Shown piece by piece: positions 9,907 through 18,451 of a stretch of 64,000 bases of DNA (position 1 is the stretch's first letter; the number at the start of each line of letters is the position of its first letter). The notes below the pieces were generated by a model. The model worked only from the letters and a program-made list of their open reading frames with translations. It was not told the DNA's origin and searched no databases. The position numbers and the translations under genes are program-made. This DNA is from an uncultured Alphaproteobacteria bacterium (GTDB taxonomy: Bacteria > Pseudomonadota > Alphaproteobacteria > HIMB59 > GCA-002718135), in assembly GCA_902585605.1 (NCBI GenBank), contig CACIED010000001.1, positions 405,573 to 469,572 of the forward strand, written 5' to 3'.

Positions 9907-10308
9907 ATGATTTCTGAAAATTTTGAAAATTTATTTAAAGCAGCATCTTTAGTTAGACAAGAAGCTCATGTGCCCTATTCAAATTTTAAAGTAGGTGCCG
10001 CTTTTCTAACAGAAGATAATAAAATTATCACTGGTTGCAATGTTGAAAATGCAGCTTATCCTCAATCACAATGTGCCGAAGCAACTGCAATAGGAAACAT
10101 GGTGTCCAATGGAAACAAAAAAATTTTAGAGGTTGTTGTTATAGGATCTGGTGAATTGTTATGCTCACCATGTGGAGGTTGTAGACAGAGGTTGAGAGAA
10201 TTCGCATCCCTTGATACTAAGATTCATATGTGTAATGAAAAAGGTCATATGAAAACATCCACACTTGCAGAACTACTCCCAGACTCTTTTGGTCCAGAGA
10301 ATCTTTAA
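9907..10308 (+). CDS. cdd: Cytidine deaminase (small tetrameric type)
   Basis: It deaminates cytidine and deoxycytidine to the uridine forms. The 133 residues fit the tetrameric class. The zinc ligands are three cysteines: one in QCAEATA (near 56, the Glu being the proton shuttle) and two in SPCGGCRQ (near 90). VPYSNFKVGAA and GCNVENAAYP are also present. The stop and the next ATG overlap (TAATG), so it is coupled to the purine nucleoside phosphorylase. Confidence 0.96.
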   Translation: MISENFENLFKAASLVRQEAHVPYSNFKVGAAFLTEDNKIITGCNVENAAYPQSQCAEATAIGNMVSNGNKKILEVVVIGSGELLCSPCGGCRQRLREFASLDTKIHMCNEKGHMKTSTLAELLPDSFGPENL

Positions 10309-11138
10309 TGTTACCCTCGGCAAAAAAATTTTTAGAAATAACAAATAATACTTCACCCGATATTGCCGTAATTTTAGGAAGTGGACTAACTAATTTTTTT
10401 GAAGAAAAAGATATTCAAGAATTAATATCATATGAACAGTTAGCTGACTTTCCACAGCCAACTGTTAAAGGTCATGCTGGTAAATTAGTTTTAGGAAAAA
10501 TAAATACTTTAAATGTTGTTTGTATGTATGGAAGATCCCATATTTATGAAGGACACAATCCTCAAAGCCTGGCTTCACCTATAAGAGTTTTAAAAGACAT
10601 TGGGTGTAAGTTGTTAATCGTTACAAATGCAGCAGGTAGTTTAGATGAAGCTATGCCAGCTGGTAGTCTAATGGCAATTAAAGATCATATTAACTGGAGT
10701 GGTTTTAATCCACTTATTGGACCCAATGCTGAAGAGTATGGTCCTCGCTTTCATGATATGAGTGATGGGTATCATAAGTTTTATAGAGATCAGTTAATAC
10801 AAGTTGCTAAAAAAATAGATCAAAAAATTTATGAAGGTATTTATTGTATGTACTCAGGACCAAATTTTGAAACACCTGCTGAAATCAATGCCTTAAAAGT
10901 AATAGGTGGAAATGCTGTTGGAATGTCTACGGTACCAGAAGTTTTAGTTGCTAATCATTGCGGACTTCCTGTTATTGGTATTAGTGTAATCACCAACTTA
11001 GCTGCTGGTATGAATAAAACAAAATTAAGTCATCAAGAAACTTTAGAGAATGCAAGTTTAGCAGAGAACAATGTTTTAAATTTAATTAAACAATTTATAC
11101 AAGAAGTTCAATTCGATGATACCTCAAGAGATAATTAG
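10308..11138 (+). CDS. punA: Purine nucleoside phosphorylase (trimeric type)
   Basis: It cleaves purine nucleosides with phosphate to base plus (deoxy)ribose-1-phosphate. The 276 residues show VILGSGL at the N-terminus, YGRSHIYEGH (phosphate-site region, near 66), LIVTNAAGSL, GPNFETPAEI (near 180) and AVGMSTVPEVLVA (near 203), all typical of the mammalian-like trimeric PNP group. It lies between cdd and deoA, and the deoA start is inside its last 23 bp. Confidence 0.93.
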   Translation: MLPSAKKFLEITNNTSPDIAVILGSGLTNFFEEKDIQELISYEQLADFPQPTVKGHAGKLVLGKINTLNVVCMYGRSHIYEGHNPQSLASPIRVLKDIGCKLLIVTNAAGSLDEAMPAGSLMAIKDHINWSGFNPLIGPNAEEYGPRFHDMSDGYHKFYRDQLIQVAKKIDQKIYEGIYCMYSGPNFETPAEINALKVIGGNAVGMSTVPEVLVANHCGLPVIGISVITNLAAGMNKTKLSHQETLENASLAENNVLNLIKQFIQEVQFDDTSRDN

Positions 11139-12426
11139 AAAAAAAAGAGATAACCAAGATCTGTCAAAAGAAGATATCAACTTTTTTGTAGACGGTTTAA
11201 CAAATGGATCTTTTTCAGACGCACAAATTGCAGCAATGAGCATGGCAATATTTGCAAATGGAATGACTCCTGAAGAAACTGTTTGTTTAACTGAAGCGAT
11301 GACGAAATCAGGCGATACACTAAATTGGTCTGAGATTGTAGATTCTGAGTTGGTTTGTGATAAGCACTCAACTGGTGGTGTTGGAGACAAGACGAGCGTT
11401 ATTTTAGCACCAATACTTGCAGCTTGTGGACTGTATGTACCTATGATTTCAGGTAGAGGTTTGGGTCATACCGGTGGTACTCTAGATAAATTTGATTCAA
11501 TACCTGGGTACAATACAAAGCCTGATTTAGAAACTTTTAAAAAAGTTGTAAAAGACGTTGGTTGTGCAATTATTGGTCAAACCTCTAACTTAGCACCAGC
11601 TGATAAAAAATTATATTCTATAAGGGATATTGTAGCTACAGTAGAATCTTTACCCTTAATAACATCATCTATTCTTTCAAAAAAAATTGCAAGCGGTCTT
11701 TCATCTTTAGTACTTGATGTAAAAGTTGGTAATGGATCTTTTAATAGCACTATTGATATAGCAAGAGATTTATCCAACTCCTTAGTAAGAGTCGCTAAAG
11801 GAGCAGGTTTACATTGCGAAGCTATATTAACGGATATGAATCAGGTCCTAGGTAAAAGTGCTGGTCATACACTGGAGATATTAGAATGCATAAAATATAT
11901 TAAAAATGATTTTAAAGATCATCGATTAGAGAAGATCACTAATGAATTAATATCTTCGCTATTAGTAAACATTTATAAAATTTCAAAAGAAGAGGCTTAT
12001 AATAAAATTAGTACTGTTATTAATAATGGACTAGCTGCAGAAAAATTTGAAATGATGGTTGCGGCCTTGGGTGGACCAAAAAATATTTTATCATCTTATG
12101 AAAAAGATTTAATAAATACTTCAGTTCGAAAAGATGTATTTTCTAGTGAACAAGGCTGGATAGAAAAAATTCATACCAGAGAATTAGGCCTTATACTTAT
12201 TGAACTAGGAGGTGGAAGAAAACAGGTTACCGATAAAATAGATTACGGAGTTGGATATGATAATGTACTCAATATTGGTGATGAAGTGAATTCCTCAACT
12301 CCTTTATTAAGTTTATACTCAAATAAAAATATAGATGATAATTTAATAAATAAAATACAAAGTTGTTTCATCATTTCAGATAAAAAAACTCACAAACTAT
12401 CTGAAATATTTGAAACCATAAACTAA
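11116..12426 (+). CDS. deoA: Thymidine phosphorylase
   Basis: It phosphorolyses thymidine and deoxyuridine. The protein is 436 residues with the three-part pyrimidine phosphorylase layout: N-terminal helical region with MSMAIFANGMT, then the signature CDKHSTGGVGDKTS (phosphate-binding, near 80), SGRGLGHTGGTLDKF, and the C-terminal alpha/beta lid. With cdd and PNP it makes a complete deoxynucleoside salvage unit. Its stop overlaps the methyltransferase start by one base. Confidence 0.95.
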   Translation: MIPQEIIRKKRDNQDLSKEDINFFVDGLTNGSFSDAQIAAMSMAIFANGMTPEETVCLTEAMTKSGDTLNWSEIVDSELVCDKHSTGGVGDKTSVILAPILAACGLYVPMISGRGLGHTGGTLDKFDSIPGYNTKPDLETFKKVVKDVGCAIIGQTSNLAPADKKLYSIRDIVATVESLPLITSSILSKKIASGLSSLVLDVKVGNGSFNSTIDIARDLSNSLVRVAKGAGLHCEAILTDMNQVLGKSAGHTLEILECIKYIKNDFKDHRLEKITNELISSLLVNIYKISKEEAYNKISTVINNGLAAEKFEMMVAALGGPKNILSSYEKDLINTSVRKDVFSSEQGWIEKIHTRELGLILIELGGGRKQVTDKIDYGVGYDNVLNIGDEVNSSTPLLSLYSNKNIDDNLINKIQSCFIISDKKTHKLSEIFETIN

Positions 12427-13082
12427 TGAGTACCCAAACTGAAATTAATAAAGCAATTGTGCAATACTTACAAAGCGTAGGTTACCGAGAAGATAAAATA
12501 ATTACTGAACTAGAAAATGAAACTTTAAAACTTGGTAGTGTTTCCCAAATGCAGATTGCAAAAGAACAAGGTCAGTTTTTAGAAATGATAACTAAAATTT
12601 CTAATGCTAAAAACTGTTTAGAAATTGGAAGGTTTACAGGGATGAGCACTTTGTTTTTGGCTAGAGGTATACCTGAATCAGGAAAAATCGTAACTGTTGA
12701 TAATTCAGATGAATTTTTATCCTTAGCAAAAAAATATTGGGAATTAGATAATATGAGCTCAAAAATTGAATCTATTATTGGAGATGGTGTTGAGGTAATG
12801 CAAAGCATGATAGACCGTCAACAGAGTTATGATTTAATTTTTATAGATGCTGATAAAAATAATTACCCAAATTATTACGAACTGTCGCTAAGCCTATTAG
12901 TTTCTAATGGAATAATAATTATTGATAATATGCTTTGGCACGGTGATGTGGCAGATGAAACTAAACAAGATTCTCAAACAAAAACTATCCGTGATTTAAA
13001 TTTAAAAATACAAAATGACACAAGAGTGGAATTCTCTCTTTTGCCATTATCTGATGGATTATCGTTTATAAGAAAAAAATAA
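12426..13082 (+). CDS. SAM-dependent O-methyltransferase, caffeoyl-CoA/COMT-like family
   Basis: The 218-residue protein belongs to the cation-dependent O-methyltransferase family 3. It shows CLEIGRFTGMSTL (SAM-binding, near 60), VDNSDEF (second strand acidic), DLIFIDADKNNY (metal-binding Asp pair, near 138) and IIIDNMLWHGDV (near 160). The substrate is not evident. It is the last gene of the cdd-PNP-deoA operon by overlap, although its role there is unclear. Confidence 0.88.
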   Translation: MSTQTEINKAIVQYLQSVGYREDKIITELENETLKLGSVSQMQIAKEQGQFLEMITKISNAKNCLEIGRFTGMSTLFLARGIPESGKIVTVDNSDEFLSLAKKYWELDNMSSKIESIIGDGVEVMQSMIDRQQSYDLIFIDADKNNYPNYYELSLSLLVSNGIIIIDNMLWHGDVADETKQDSQTKTIRDLNLKIQNDTRVEFSLLPLSDGLSFIRKK

Positions 13083-13088
13083 CAAAGA

Positions 13089-13116
13089 CTTGAATTAAAC
13101 ACAATCATCCCCACAT
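13089..13116 (+). promoter_or_regulatory. Candidate sigma-32 heat-shock promoter for the small heat-shock gene
   Basis: CTTGAA at 13089-13094 is followed after 14 bases by CCCCACAT at 13109-13116. This is close to the sigma-32 consensus (CTTGAA, 13-15 bases, CCCCAT-T). It lies about 64 bp before the ATG of the Hsp20 gene, which is the expected kind of target. TATAAT overlaps the downstream end but has no properly spaced -35 for sigma-70. Confidence 0.7.
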
Positions 13117-13179
13117 TATAATTGTCTGTATGCCATTGTGGGTGCGGACAAAATAAACTTGCTTAATAAAGGAGTTATT

Positions 13180-13617
13180 ATGACTAGAAACCTATCCGTT
13201 TGGAATTCTCTAAGACCATTCTCTGTTGGATTTGACTCAATTTTTGATGAATTTGATAGAATGCTGGAGTCTACAGAACGATACAATACAAATTATCCAC
13301 CTTACAATATTCATAGAGTCGATGAGCATAACTATAAAATTGAAGTTGCTCTCGCTGGATATAGTAAAGAAGATATTGAGATTGAATTAAAAGAAAACAA
13401 CCTAACTGTTAGAAATAAACCTAAAGAAAAAGTGGTTAATGAAAATGGCAATGGTGTAATCCATAAAGGAATCTCAACAAGACAGTTTGAAAGATCGTTC
13501 ACAATTTCAGAGGACATCAAAGTCAAAGATGCTGAATTGAAGAATGGACTTTTAGCGATTGATTTGGAGAGAATTATTCCAGAAGAAAAAAAAGCTAGAC
13601 TTATTTCAATAAAATAG
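13180..13617 (+). CDS. Hsp20 / alpha-crystallin family small heat-shock protein
   Basis: This is an ATP-independent holdase chaperone of IbpA type, 145 residues from the ATG at 13180. That ATG is chosen because a good ribosome-binding site (AAAGGAG) sits 6 bases before it. An open frame extends upstream but has no such signal. The alpha-crystallin domain runs from about residue 40 to 140, with YKIEVALAGYSKEDIEIEL, RQFERSFTI and the A-x-L-x-NGLL motif. The gene stands alone between a sigma-32-like promoter and a GC-rich terminator. Confidence 0.95.
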   Translation: MTRNLSVWNSLRPFSVGFDSIFDEFDRMLESTERYNTNYPPYNIHRVDEHNYKIEVALAGYSKEDIEIELKENNLTVRNKPKEKVVNENGNGVIHKGISTRQFERSFTISEDIKVKDAELKNGLLAIDLERIIPEEKKARLISIK

Positions 13618-13625
13618 TTTTGATA

Positions 13626-13643
13626 GGGGCCCAAAGTGGCCCC
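13626..13643 (+). terminator. Rho-independent terminator after the hsp20 gene
   Basis: GGGGCC and GGCCCC form a 6-bp all-GC stem with a 6-base loop, starting 8 bases after the stop codon. It is followed by AACATTTTT, so the U tract is short. It is the most GC-rich spot in its surroundings, which supports a real structure. Confidence 0.75.
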
Positions 13644-13773
13644 AACATTTTTAACTTTAAATTTAGAATAAATCTAATTTTATGAATTTTAACAACACTG
13701 ATATTAAAAAAAAATTCATATAGATCTACATTCGTATTCTGATAATTTTTAATAAGATTCTTAATCATAGAAC

Positions 13774-13796
13774 GTGGAGATATTTATTATCTCCAC
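13774..13796 (+). promoter_or_regulatory. Perfect 9-bp inverted repeat just before the iron-binding protein gene
   Basis: GTGGAGATA and TATCTCCAC flank a 5-base loop, with no mismatch, ending 17 bases before the fbpA start and followed by eight A. The A tract on this strand and the position in front of the ribosome-binding site (GAAGG) argue against a terminator for this strand. A repressor operator or an mRNA leader hairpin controlling an iron-uptake gene is possible. It does not look like a classical Fur, Irr or RirA box. Confidence 0.5.
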
Positions 13797-13813
13797 AAAA
13801 AAAAGAAGGTTAT

Positions 13814-14827
13814 ATGAAAATTATTTTTAGATTACTATTGATACTAATTGCATCTACGATTTCACTAAACTTGTTTGCCAAAGAGGTTAATGTTTATTCT
13901 TACAGGCAGCCAATTTTAATAGATCCTTTCTTTGAGGAATTTACAAAATTGACTGGCATAAAGGTAAATGTTTTACATGCAAAAAAAGGATTGCTAGAAA
14001 GAGTTTTAGCTGAAGGTGAAGATACACCTGCTGACTTAGTATTAACAGTTGATATAGCCAGGTTAAACCAATTTGTTGAAAAGGATATTTTACAACCAAT
14101 TAACTCAGATATTTTGAATATGAATATTCCAAATCATTTAAGAGACAGTAATAATAAATGGTTTGCACTTTCAAAGAGAGCTAGAATTGTTGCAATATCA
14201 AAAGAAAGAGTATCTACAGACTCAATTAAAAGAATAGAAGATTTATCTGATCCAAAATGGAAAGGTAAAATTTGTACAAGACCTGGCAGCCATGACTACA
14301 ATAGATCACTTTTAGCTTCAATAATTGCTGCAAATGGAGAAGCTATAGCTGAAGAATGGGCAGCAGGCATCGTTGCAAATTTAGCACGAAAACCTGAAGG
14401 TAATGATAGAGCTCAAGCAAAAGCAATTTATGAAGGTGTTTGTGACATTGCTGTAATGAATACCTATTATTTTGGAAAAATGAAATTTAATGAAAAGAAT
14501 CCAGAACAAAAAGAATGGGCTAACTCAATAGAGTTAGTTTTTACTAACCAAGAAGACAGAGGTAATCACATTAATGTTGCTGGCGGTGGTGTAATTAAGT
14601 ACTCTAAAAATAAAGACAACGCGATTGCACTACTTGAATTTTTGACTCAACCAAAAGCCCAAGTCCTCTACAGTTCTATAAACTATGAATATCCGGTTAA
14701 CCCAGATATGCAATTAACTGATGAGTTAAAATCATGGGGTGAATTTAAAGAAGATAAACTGCCTGTTGAAAAACTAGCAGAACTTGCTCCCATAGCTCAG
14801 AAAATCATTGATAGAGTAGGCTGGTAA
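13814..14827 (+). CDS. fbpA: Ferric iron ABC transporter, periplasmic substrate-binding protein (FbpA/FutA family)
   Basis: It binds Fe(III) in the periplasm for the FbpABC-type importer. The 337 residues begin with a signal peptide (about 1-22, cut after LFA). The mature start EVNVYSYRQP is typical of FutA/FbpA. Also present are GEDTPADLVLTVD, DPKWKGKICTRPGSHDYNRS, and the paired Tyr in MNTYYFGKM that usually ligate iron, followed by AGGGVIKYSKN. The permease gene follows after 17 bp; the ATPase gene is on the opposite strand at 16444-17490. Confidence 0.93.
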   Translation: MKIIFRLLLILIASTISLNLFAKEVNVYSYRQPILIDPFFEEFTKLTGIKVNVLHAKKGLLERVLAEGEDTPADLVLTVDIARLNQFVEKDILQPINSDILNMNIPNHLRDSNNKWFALSKRARIVAISKERVSTDSIKRIEDLSDPKWKGKICTRPGSHDYNRSLLASIIAANGEAIAEEWAAGIVANLARKPEGNDRAQAKAIYEGVCDIAVMNTYYFGKMKFNEKNPEQKEWANSIELVFTNQEDRGNHINVAGGGVIKYSKNKDNAIALLEFLTQPKAQVLYSSINYEYPVNPDMQLTDELKSWGEFKEDKLPVEKLAELAPIAQKIIDRVGW

Positions 14828-14844
14828 ATTATAGGTTAACTGTT

Positions 14845-16440
14845 TTGATAAATTTTAATTTATGGTCTAATTCTGTGGCGATAATTGCTTTAGTAATTAT
14901 CGCCCCTATTTTTTCAATATTTTATTACGCGATCTTAGGTGATACATCACTATGGCCACATCTATTTTCTACTGTTTTGCCCAGATATCTTACCAATACA
15001 ATAATTCTAATGTTTGGTGTTGGAGGATTAAGTTTAGTCTTTGGTTTGACTACTGCTTGGATAGTGACAAGATATAATTTTTTTGGGAAAAAATTTTTTG
15101 AATGGATGTTATTATTACCAGCTGCTGTCCCAGCTTATATTATTGCCTATACTTATACCGACTTTTTTGAATATGCTGGTCCTCTTCAATCATTGCTAAG
15201 AGACATATTTGGTTGGACGAGCTCAAAAGATTACTGGTTTCCAAATGTGCGATCAATGGGAGGTGCAATTTTGGTAATGTCTTCTGTACTGTATCCATAC
15301 GTATATTTAATGACTAGAGCATCATTTATAACGACACCTATATCTTTTTTTCAAACTAGTTCTATTTATGGAAGGAATTCTTTCTTCAATGTTGCTATTC
15401 CATTTGGTCGTCCTGGTATAATTGCTGGCTTGGCCTTAGTACTAATGGAAACAATTTCTGATTTTGGGACAGTTGATTATTTTGCAATTGAAACATTAAC
15501 CTTAGGCGTATTTAATGTTTGGTTAGGAATGAATAGTTTATCTGGCGCATCACAGATTTCTAGTATTTTATTTATGATTGTTATAGTACTTTTAACTTTA
15601 GAGTATTTGGGTAGGCGTAGCAGAAAATTTCATGAAAAATATAGTGGTGCATCTTATACACCAACCCAGGCAGTTTCTGGTGTCAAAAATTCTTTATTGT
15701 TTTTAATTTGCCTAATACCTTTAAGTCTCGGTTTTATAATACCTGTTTCAATTTTATTGAATTTTGTAATTAAAGGTTATTCTATAATAAATTTTTTTGA
15801 AATTTTTCAAATAACACTATCAAGTATATCTTTAGCATTTATTTCTTCATCATTGATTATGTTGCTATCCTTATTAATGATTATAGTTGGAGCATATAAA
15901 TCAAATAATTTCCATAAAATTTTAATATTTTTTGCTTCTTCTGGTTATGCTTTTCCAGGAACAATTCTTGCTGTTGGAATAGTTGTATTTGTTGGGTGGC
16001 TTAATGATTTAATTTATTTTCGTGTGAGTTATGCTGTTGGCGGATTTATAATTTTATTATTTGCGTATAGTATAAGATTTTTAGCTGTTGGTAATGGAGC
16101 CATTACATCAGGTATTTCAAGAATTCATCCAAACTTATTAGATGCATCAAGAACAATGGGTGTTAGCTTTTTCAAAAGTATAAGAAAAATTATATTACCC
16201 TTGCTGTATACAAATTTATTAGTTGGAGGAATATTAGTTTTCGTAGATATCTTAAAAGAACTTCCAATAACACTTTTATTAAGACCATTTAATTTTGAGA
16301 CACTAGCAACCTATGTTTATCAATATGCCTCTGATGAAATGTTGGAGGAGTCAGCATTTGCAGCTCTAATTATCGTTATTGCTGGATTAGGACCGGTAAT
16401 TTTTCTTAACAGAACAATTACTAAATCAATAAAAAACTAA
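14845..16440 (+). CDS. fbpB: Ferric iron ABC transporter, fused permease (FbpB family)
   Basis: The 531-residue inner-membrane protein has two tandem permease halves and about 12 membrane segments, as in FbpB/FutB. The coupling-loop motifs are SIYGRNSFFNVAIPFGRPGI (near 170) and SRTMGVSFFKSIRKIILP (near 440). The open frame begins at a TTG at 14845 with no ATG nearby (a GTG at 14875 is an alternative), so the start is uncertain. It ends 3 bases before the stop of the convergent ATPase gene. Confidence 0.92.
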   Translation: MINFNLWSNSVAIIALVIIAPIFSIFYYAILGDTSLWPHLFSTVLPRYLTNTIILMFGVGGLSLVFGLTTAWIVTRYNFFGKKFFEWMLLLPAAVPAYIIAYTYTDFFEYAGPLQSLLRDIFGWTSSKDYWFPNVRSMGGAILVMSSVLYPYVYLMTRASFITTPISFFQTSSIYGRNSFFNVAIPFGRPGIIAGLALVLMETISDFGTVDYFAIETLTLGVFNVWLGMNSLSGASQISSILFMIVIVLLTLEYLGRRSRKFHEKYSGASYTPTQAVSGVKNSLLFLICLIPLSLGFIIPVSILLNFVIKGYSIINFFEIFQITLSSISLAFISSSLIMLLSLLMIIVGAYKSNNFHKILIFFASSGYAFPGTILAVGIVVFVGWLNDLIYFRVSYAVGGFIILLFAYSIRFLAVGNGAITSGISRIHPNLLDASRTMGVSFFKSIRKIILPLLYTNLLVGGILVFVDILKELPITLLLRPFNFETLATYVYQYASDEMLEESAFAALIIVIAGLGPVIFLNRTITKSIKN

Positions 16441-16443
16441 AAC

Positions 16444-17490
16444 TTAATTCTTAAAAATATAAGCCTGATCATTATCAATTTCTATCTCGACTGCAGACGA
16501 TTGTTTTGGATTAAAGTCAGCAGGCATGTGGCTATGAACATGAACAACTTCATTATTATTATCTAACACAGATAAATGGATAAAACTAAATGACCCCATT
16601 AATTTTGACGCCATAACGGTTCCCTTAATTCCATTAACTGGTGTTGGTTGTTTGTTGAGTTTTATACCTTGAGGTCTTATGTGTACTACAACTTTTTCAC
16701 CTTCTAAATTTCCAGGTGTTTTAATTTTCCCAACTGGTGTGTAAATGTGAGATTCTTGAACAACACCTTCAAATTTATTTGTTTCACCAAAAAAACCTGT
16801 AACATATGAATTTTTTGGATTGTTGTAGAGATCATTCGGAGTTCCTGACTGTACAATCGAACCTGATTTATCAAAAATATTTATATGATTTGAGATAAAC
16901 ATTGCCTCGAAAGGATCATGAGTGACTATAATTACAGACACATTTGATTTTTGTAATAGATGCAGCGTATCATCTCTCACCTCTTCTCGAAGGCTTAAAT
17001 CTAAACTTGAAAAAGGCTCATCTAATAAAAGTAAATCGGGTTGTGAAATTATAGATCGTGCAAGTGCAACTCTTTGTTGTTCACCACCACTTAACTCGTG
17101 TGGGTATTTATCTAGTGAATTAGGTAATTTTATTAATTCAATAATTTCATCAACATTATTAGTTGAATTTTTAGCGTTAGTTGGAAATCTCAAATTTTCT
17201 TTTACTGTCAAATGCGGGAATAAAGCGTAATCTTGAAATAAAAAACCAATTTTTCTTTTTTCTGTAGGTAAGTGTTTTGCAGTACTGCTTACTTCTTCAC
17301 CATTAATAATAATTTTACCTGATTGTACTTTTTCAAGACCTGCTATGAGCTTTAATAAAGTAGTTTTTCCACTACCTGACGGTCCCAAAATACAAGAGAT
17401 ACTATCTTTATTGAGATTAAAATTAATATTATTTAAAATTTTTTTATTATTAATTGAATGAGTAAGATCTTTAACTTCAACAGCAATCAT
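16444..17490 (-). CDS. fbpC: Ferric iron ABC transporter, ATP-binding protein (FbpC family)
   Basis: This 348-residue ABC ATPase has Walker A GPSGSGKTT (near 36), the Q-loop in FLFQDYALFPHLT, signature LSGGEQQRVALAR (near 134), Walker B LLLLDEPFSSLD and H-loop VTHDPFEAM. A C-terminal TOBE region follows (about 235-348), as in FbpC. It presumably serves the FbpAB pair, with which it is convergent tail to tail (3 bp apart). It follows the M48 peptidase gene by 21 bp on the minus strand. Confidence 0.88.
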   Translation of the reverse strand: MIAVEVKDLTHSINNKKILNNINFNLNKDSISCILGPSGSGKTTLLKLIAGLEKVQSGKIIINGEEVSSTAKHLPTEKRKIGFLFQDYALFPHLTVKENLRFPTNAKNSTNNVDEIIELIKLPNSLDKYPHELSGGEQQRVALARSIISQPDLLLLDEPFSSLDLSLREEVRDDTLHLLQKSNVSVIIVTHDPFEAMFISNHINIFDKSGSIVQSGTPNDLYNNPKNSYVTGFFGETNKFEGVVQESHIYTPVGKIKTPGNLEGEKVVVHIRPQGIKLNKQPTPVNGIKGTVMASKLMGSFSFIHLSVLDNNNEVVHVHSHMPADFNPKQSSAVEIEIDNDQAYIFKN

Positions 17491-17511
17491 AAAATACCTA
17501 TTACACTAAAA

Positions 17512-18423
17512 TTAAACTTGGGGAAATTTATCTAAAATTTCACTTTCCCATTCAAGAAACTTTTTTGATCTATTATCAGGACTTGGATGTGATCCCATAA
17601 ATTCAGGCACCCTCCCTTCTTGACCTGCCATCATTCTTTGCCATAATTTAGCTGGTTCTTTAATATTAAATCCAGCAAGATTCATAAATCCCATGCCTAA
17701 GTAATCAGCTTCACTTTCCATCTTTCTACTAAATGGAAGAAAAATACCATACTTTACAACGGAGTTGTAAACATTACCTCCTACATTTCCTACTCTAAAA
17801 GATTTATTAAGAAGTTCTGCATATTTACTTCGCGATATTCCAATTGTTGCCATTTGCATCATAGATGCTTGAGTTAATTTTTCTACTGTGTGTCTAGCAA
17901 ATGCATGTGCAATTTCATGACCCATAACTGCAGCAATCCCGTCATCATTTTTACAAACAGGAAGTATACCAGTATAGAAAGCAATTTTACCACCAGGCAT
18001 ACACCATGCATTTTTTGTATCAGATTCAATTAGAGCAAATTGCCAGTTAAAATTTTCTACAGGATTTTTTTCACGCTTATTAATATAAAATGTATCTAGA
18101 GAGGTATAAATTTCCTTTCCGATTTCTTCAATTTTTTTTGATTCATCTGTGTTATCTAAAAGAATTTTATCTTCTTTAGCTTTTGATAAAAATCTTGAAT
18201 ATGTTTTATCAACTTCTTGATTAAGAGCTTTTTCATTAGGATAAATCTTTGGAAGACCTGCCACGCCACCACCCATTAAAATTATAGGTAGATTACTATC
18301 ATATAAGTTTAACTGACTTCGATTTGTTAATGGTACTTGTGTGCAAGAAGGTAAAATCATCGAACCACATAAAGAGCAACTTGCGCCAAAAACAAAGCTT
18401 CTTCTATTTATTCTTGCTTCCAT
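17512..18423 (-). CDS. M48 family zinc metallopeptidase, exported
   Basis: The 303-residue protein has the gluzincin motif HEIAHAFARH (near 170) and a downstream Glu ligand in KMESEADYLGM. SHPSPDNRSK near the C-terminus is typical of LoiP/BepA-like M48B proteases. The N-terminus has RINRRSFVFGAS followed by a hydrophobic stretch and a Cys in LPSC, which reads as a possible Tat-type lipoprotein signal. The likely role is outer-membrane or periplasmic quality control. It is divergent from the adenosine deaminase gene across 28 bp. Confidence 0.9.
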   Translation of the reverse strand: MEARINRRSFVFGASCSLCGSMILPSCTQVPLTNRSQLNLYDSNLPIILMGGGVAGLPKIYPNEKALNQEVDKTYSRFLSKAKEDKILLDNTDESKKIEEIGKEIYTSLDTFYINKREKNPVENFNWQFALIESDTKNAWCMPGGKIAFYTGILPVCKNDDGIAAVMGHEIAHAFARHTVEKLTQASMMQMATIGISRSKYAELLNKSFRVGNVGGNVYNSVVKYGIFLPFSRKMESEADYLGMGFMNLAGFNIKEPAKLWQRMMAGQEGRVPEFMGSHPSPDNRSKKFLEWESEILDKFPQV

Positions 18424-18451
18424 ATTATTATTATATAGGTATTTTTTTTAT

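Noticed and set aside
11124..11390. Minus-strand open frames inside deoA
   Set aside because: Antisense to a conserved enzyme gene; no recognisable motifs or ribosome-binding sites.
13681..13722. Tiny plus-strand frame (13 codons) between hsp20 and fbpA
   Set aside because: Too short, no ribosome-binding site and no similarity to known leader peptides.
18341..18451. N-terminal extension of the adenosine deaminase frame
   Set aside because: It overlaps the divergent M48 gene and precedes the normal family start by 37 residues; the ATG at 18452 fits better.
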